Assembly (NCBI GenBank): GCA_005774595.1
Contig: VAUM01000076.1
Location: 1-7,186, forward strand
Origin: Actinomycetota bacterium
Lineage (GTDB): Bacteria; Actinomycetota; Coriobacteriia; Anaerosomatales; D1FN1-002
Direction: 5' to 3'
DNA length: 7,186 nucleotides
Shown here: piece by piece, positions 5,797 through 7,186 of the stretch
How the letters are laid out: each line of letters begins with the position of its first letter
How positions within the stretch are numbered: the stretch's first letter is position 1
Program-made: the position numbers and the translations under genes
The notes under the pieces: model-generated
The model's input: the letters and a program-made list of their open reading frames with translations, nothing else
Databases searched by the model: none
What the model was told of the DNA's origin: nothing

Positions 5797-6621
5797 GTGA
5801 AGAAGACCCTTCTGTTCGTGGTTCTCGCACTCTTCGTGCTCGGGATGCCGGCCGTCGCCCTGGCGAGCGGCTGGACCGCGCCGACCGCAGGCGTCAGCCC
5901 GCACACGGGATGGCTCGACACGACCAACTACTGCAACCAGTGCCACGCCATCCACGAGGCCGAGGACGCCACGTACCCCGACGGCGAGTACCTGCTGCGC
6001 TCGAGCTCTGCCGGCGCGTGCGACTTGTGCCACGTGAACCCGGCCAACCCGTTCGGCATCGCGCAGGTGTACGACGCCGACCCGGCGAACTACGCGCTGG
6101 ACACCGGCTTCGAGCACACGCTGATCGCGGCCGTCGATGTTCCGGACTCGGCGGATCCGGCCGGCACGGCGGACCCGCTCTTCGACTACAACATCGACTT
6201 CTCCTGCCTGTCGTGCCACTCGGTCCACGGCGCCAACTGCATCCCCGGCTCGGCCATCCTCCTGGAGGACCCGATCGGTGACCTCGACGCCGCCACGACC
6301 GAGACCGAGTTCTGCGCGGACTGTCACGACAACAACGACGTGACGGGCTGGGACAACCATGACGGCAACGGCGACGAGGTCTCGCACATCATGACGGCGA
6401 ACCTCAACACGCCCGCGGGGGTCCAGGCTGCGTCGTCGGCCTCGACCGATTGCCGTGACTGCCACTCCGGTGGTGGGTTCGTGCAGGCCAACAGCTGGCC
6501 GCACCTGACCGCCGGTGCCCAGTTCCTGGTCGACACGTACGACGGGAACGGCAACGGCGGCGAGGAGATGGACACCGTCTGTCTCGACTGCCACGCCGGC
6601 TTGGTCGGTTCGAACTTCTAG
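5797..6621 (+). CDS. Secreted acidic hexaheme cytochrome, copy 2
   Basis: 274 residues from GTG 5797 (276 if the in-frame ATG at 5791 is used; ribosome-site spacing favours GTG). About 80% identical to copy 1 by hand alignment. Signal peptide with cleavage expected after ALA (23). CxxCH motifs begin at 46, 75, 137, 173, 219 and 262; all seven extra histidines are kept (36, 53, 107, 144, 188, 197, 236), as is the lone Cys (148). Mature chain: no Lys, only two Arg, about 38 Asp/Glu. Differences from copy 1 cluster in loops between hemes (residues 57-62, 110-135 and 156-166); heme flanks, the DGNGDE and DGNGNGG segments and the GLVGSNF C-terminus are unchanged. This pattern suggests the same fold with altered surface. 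Isolated by 162 bp upstream and 252 bp downstream, with strong hairpins on both sides, so it may have its own mRNA. Confidence 0.93.
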   Translation: MKKTLLFVVLALFVLGMPAVALASGWTAPTAGVSPHTGWLDTTNYCNQCHAIHEAEDATYPDGEYLLRSSSAGACDLCHVNPANPFGIAQVYDADPANYALDTGFEHTLIAAVDVPDSADPAGTADPLFDYNIDFSCLSCHSVHGANCIPGSAILLEDPIGDLDAATTETEFCADCHDNNDVTGWDNHDGNGDEVSHIMTANLNTPAGVQAASSASTDCRDCHSGGGFVQANSWPHLTAGAQFLVDTYDGNGNGGEEMDTVCLDCHAGLVGSNF

Positions 6622-6664
6622 TCGTCACGGAAGCCCCTCCACGGTGTGACGGACGGCTCGAAGA

Positions 6665-6700
6665 GAAGGGCCCGGGAGCGCGAAAGCTCCCGGGCCCTTC
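6665..6700 (+). terminator. Perfect 15-bp GC hairpin after hexaheme copy 2
   Basis: Bases 6665-6679 pair without mismatch with 6686-6700 around a GCGAAA loop, 43 nt after the stop. The outer pairs are A-T/G-C (AAGGG/CCCTT) but no T-run follows. It sits at the same place relative to its gene as the hairpin at 5674-5708, although the sequences differ beyond a GGGCCCG core, which supports a conserved 3'-end function. Confidence 0.65.
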
Positions 6701-6840
6701 CGCGTTCCGGGCGCGCGGGGAGCCGAGCACCTTGTCCGAACCGTTCGCGGATAGGGTCTTCCCTTATCGCGCATGAACGCCGACAATCCACACCAGAGGG
6801 AAACAGTCACGGCCCTCTCGCCGCCGCATGCGGAACGTGA
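6701..6840 (+). promoter_or_regulatory. Spacer before hexaheme copy 3 with operator-like repeats
   Basis: This stretch has no counterpart in the other spacers. It contains CGAAC-C-GTTCG (6737-6747) and an imperfect hairpin from 6742 to 6779 with GGG-TCTT-CCC at its tip and CGTTC/GAACG at its base. A TAGGGT (6752-6757) fits the loose TAnnnT -10 pattern of actinobacteria but has no good -35 box. A CCGCATGCGG palindrome lies at 6824-6833. A promoter for copy 3 is plausible but not shown. Confidence 0.3.
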
Positions 6841-6873
6841 GGGATCCCTTTCACGGGGAGGAGGTGCATGCAA
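6841..6873 (+). promoter_or_regulatory. Conserved leader and Shine-Dalgarno of hexaheme copy 3
   Basis: Identical to the copy 2 leader (44 bp, 6841-6884 versus 5764-5807), including the TCCCT-TTCAC-GGGGA hairpin and AGGAGGT (6859-6865). Upstream of 6841 the similarity stops abruptly. The GTG at 6874 is 8 nt from AGGAGGT; the ATG at 6868 is too close. Confidence 0.6.
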
Positions 6874-7186
6874 GTGAAGAAGACTCTTCTGTTCGTGGCT
6901 CTAGCGGTGTTCGTGCTCGCGATGCCGGCCGTCGCTCTCGCGAGCGGCTGGAGCGTTCCGGCCGCGGGCGTCAGCCCGCATACGGGATGGCTCGACACGA
7001 CCAACTACTGCAACCAGTGTCACGCCATCCACGAGGCCGAGGACGTCGGCGCGGGATACATCGACGGCCAGTACCTGCTGCGCTCGAGTTCTGCCGAGGC
7101 GTGCGATTTCTGCCACGTGAACCCGGCCGATCCGTTCGGCATCGCGCAGGTGTACGACGCCGACCCGGCGAACTACGCGCTGGACA
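6874..7186 (+). CDS. Secreted acidic hexaheme cytochrome, copy 3 (3' end missing)
   Basis: 104 complete codons are visible before the window ends. It has the same signal peptide and likely ALA cleavage as copy 1, and two CxxCH motifs (residues 46 and 77), with His36 and His53 kept. The visible mature part has no Lys. Bases 6904-7094 equal copy 1 exactly, but from about 7130 to the end the sequence equals copy 2 (YDADPANYALD rather than YNANPANYLLD), and the leader equals copy 2 as well. It is therefore a mosaic. By homology the full protein should have about 275 residues and six hemes; whether it is intact, and whether further copies follow, cannot be seen. Confidence 0.9.
   Translation, partial: MKKTLLFVALAVFVLAMPAVALASGWSVPAAGVSPHTGWLDTTNYCNQCHAIHEAEDVGAGYIDGQYLLRSSSAEACDFCHVNPADPFGIAQVYDADPANYALD
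6904..7094 (+). repeat. 191-bp perfect repeat, unit B (in copy 3)
   Basis: Identical to 4834-5024. The flanking mismatches are C4833/A6903 on the left and T5025/C7095 on the right. Together with the copy-2-like sequence on both sides, it marks a conversion tract or a recombinant duplication. Confidence 0.9.

Noticed and set aside
4780..6594. Long open frame (604 codons) on the - strand across the hexaheme genes
   Set aside because: It is the antisense shadow of GC-rich codon use: repeated Arg/Val/Ala, no domain, no ribosome site, and it covers clear heme-protein genes on the + strand.
6737..6747. Gram-positive LexA (SOS) box at CGAACCGTTCG
   Set aside because: The half-sites fit, but the known box needs four bases between CGAAC and GTTCG; only one is present.
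4804..7186. CRISPR array or mobile element as the explanation of the repeats
   Set aside because: The repeats are whole coding genes with spacers of 160-250 bp; there are no short regular repeats, no transposase and no terminal inverted repeats.

Overview
The window is very GC-rich, dense with genes on the + strand only, uses GTG as well as ATG starts, and holds at least 41 heme c attachment motifs in 7.2 kb. The proteins carry Sec signal peptides or N-terminal membrane anchors, and I see no outer-membrane porin or lipoprotein signal. This fits a GC-rich anaerobe that respires with multiheme cytochromes, most simply a Gram-positive actinobacterium of the Coriobacteriia/OPB41 type. That placement is inference; no taxonomic marker gene is present.

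Region 1 (1-4622) looks like one operon of four genes. (a) The 3' part of a large multiheme cytochrome built of doubled CxxCH units, with 15 heme motifs visible. (b) A membrane-anchored 12-motif cytochrome whose N-terminus resembles NapC/NirT/NrfH quinol dehydrogenases. (c) A membrane-anchored protein with four TPR units. (d) A six-bladed NHL-type propeller held between two membrane helices. Gaps are 24 nt, 42 nt and a 4-nt overlap. A quinol-oxidising anchored cytochrome could feed electrons to the larger cytochrome, while the TPR and NHL proteins may serve assembly or docking.

Region 2 (4623-7186) is a tandem array of three closely related genes for small secreted hexaheme cytochromes; the third runs off the window. 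Each has a conserved leader with a small hairpin touching a strong Shine-Dalgarno and a conserved GTG start. The first two are each followed or preceded by strong GC hairpins in spacers of 162-252 bp, so copies may be transcribed or processed separately. The mature proteins contain no lysine and are extremely acidic. They have six CxxCH motifs and seven conserved extra histidines, in an order that resembles the Geobacter nanowire cytochrome OmcS by eye.

The main hypothesis is that the window encodes an extracellular electron conduit: an inner quinol-oxidising cytochrome, a large relay cytochrome, two anchored accessory proteins, and a multi-copy, possibly polymerising, hexaheme cytochrome. 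The third copy is a mosaic of the first two, suggesting recent duplication with gene conversion.
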